Assembly: GCA_947459455.1 (NCBI GenBank)
Contig: CANHEC010000009.1
Span: 1-14,760, forward strand
Origin: Chitinophagaceae bacterium
GTDB lineage: Bacteria > Bacteroidota > Bacteroidia > Chitinophagales > Chitinophagaceae
Direction of reading: 5' to 3'
DNA: 14,760 bases
A program made the position numbers and the translations under genes. A model generated the notes under the pieces. That model did not search any database. It saw only the letters and a list, made by a program, of their open reading frames with translations, and was not told where the DNA came from. Positions 14,473 to 14,760 of this stretch are shown here, piece after piece (the stretch's first letter is position 1; each line of letters starts with the position of its first letter).

Positions 14473-14679
14473 TCAGGCAGGCTTCTTGTCTTTTTCGTTG
14501 ATGCCCTCTTCTATTTCCCGCTTCACATTGTCTTTGGCGTCTTTGAATTCGCGGATACCACGACCCAGGCCACGCATGAATTCAGGAATCTTGCGGCCAC
14601 CAAAAAGGATCAGCACAGCCAACACAATCAAAACCCACTCTGTACCGCCGGGCATGCTGATGAATAGCAATGAAAACAT
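14473..14679 (-). CDS. tatA: Twin-arginine translocase subunit TatA/TatE
   Basis: The 68-residue protein has the TatA layout: a short N-terminal transmembrane helix (about 13-27, EWVLIVLAVLILFGG), the hallmark Phe-Gly hinge (F26-G27), an amphipathic helix (RKIPEFMRGLGRGIREFKDAK) and a charged, Lys/Glu-rich tail. TatA oligomers form the passage for folded proteins with twin-Arg signal peptides across the inner membrane, together with TatC, which is not in this window. TatB cannot be fully excluded, but the short tail favours TatA/E. The ATG at 14679 is used. An internal ATG at 14655 would shorten the residues before the helix. A loose -7 match (TACCTTTA, 14706-14699 on the minus strand) lies just upstream. 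Confidence 0.93.
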   Translation of the reverse strand: MFSLLFISMPGGTEWVLIVLAVLILFGGRKIPEFMRGLGRGIREFKDAKDNVKREIEEGINEKDKKPA

Positions 14680-14760
14680 GACAATCGATTTTAGGTGATA
14701 AAGGTAACGGCTTCGCCGGCATCGGGAGGCCTAAAATTTTTTAAACCGGGGGCGCTGCAA

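Noticed and set aside
14695..14760. Possible partial gene at the right edge (plus strand from GTG 14695, or minus strand ending at TAA near 14692)
   Set aside because: Both strands stay open for about 22 codons up to the edge. That is too short to choose between them, and neither translation is recognisable. An upstream or divergent neighbour of tatA could begin or end here.

Overview
The window reads as a chromosomal, mostly housekeeping segment from a Bacteroidota bacterium, most likely Chitinophagaceae or a close relative. The evidence is a protein with a signal peptide, delta-60 repeats and a type IX secretion (Por) C-terminal sorting domain; GroES-like, PEP carboxylase, PabB and TatA variants typed as Bacteroidota from remembered family sequences; leaders without strong Shine-Dalgarno sequences; and several upstream matches to the Bacteroidota -7 motif TAnnTTTG. 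The genus cannot be fixed from this sequence. I see no mobile element, CRISPR array, tRNA or rRNA, and no gene-free stretch longer than 300 bases.

Left part (1-5914). A response-regulator gene runs off the left edge on the minus strand. It is divergent from a long-form GroES-like co-chaperonin gene, and the two share a 179-base intergenic region holding a 12-bp palindrome and a strong hairpin. After a 265-base gap with a GC-rich, highly structured, repeat-like element come a bifunctional (p)ppGpp synthetase/hydrolase gene that starts at TTG and a divergent PEP carboxylase gene, both on the plus strand.

Middle (5915-11720). 5915-6127 is a 213-base intergenic stretch in which I see no gene and no convincing terminator. 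Next is a secreted delta-60 repeat protein interrupted by a one-base frameshift and followed by a strong intrinsic terminator. Then purA, an extremely acidic 137-residue protein of unknown function, and pabB (aminodeoxychorismate synthase component I) follow on the plus strand with gaps of 109 and 35 bases.

Right part (11760-14760). Three minus-strand genes converge on pabB: tatA, gatA and a membrane-associated or periplasmic MltD-like lytic transglycosylase. gatA and the transglycosylase are 11 bases apart and probably co-transcribed. A near-perfect 14-bp hairpin followed by a T-tract lies between tatA and gatA, directly before the gatA start. The last 81 bases hold no gene I can assign.

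Functional themes are stress response (RSH, co-chaperonin), anaplerosis (Ppc), purine and folate synthesis (PurA, PabB), tRNA amidation (GatA), Tat export and cell-wall turnover. I found no convincing new multi-gene system. The items most worth a second look are the structured element at 802-900, the acidic protein between purA and pabB, the hairpin at 14360-14392 before gatA, and the frameshift in the delta-60 protein.
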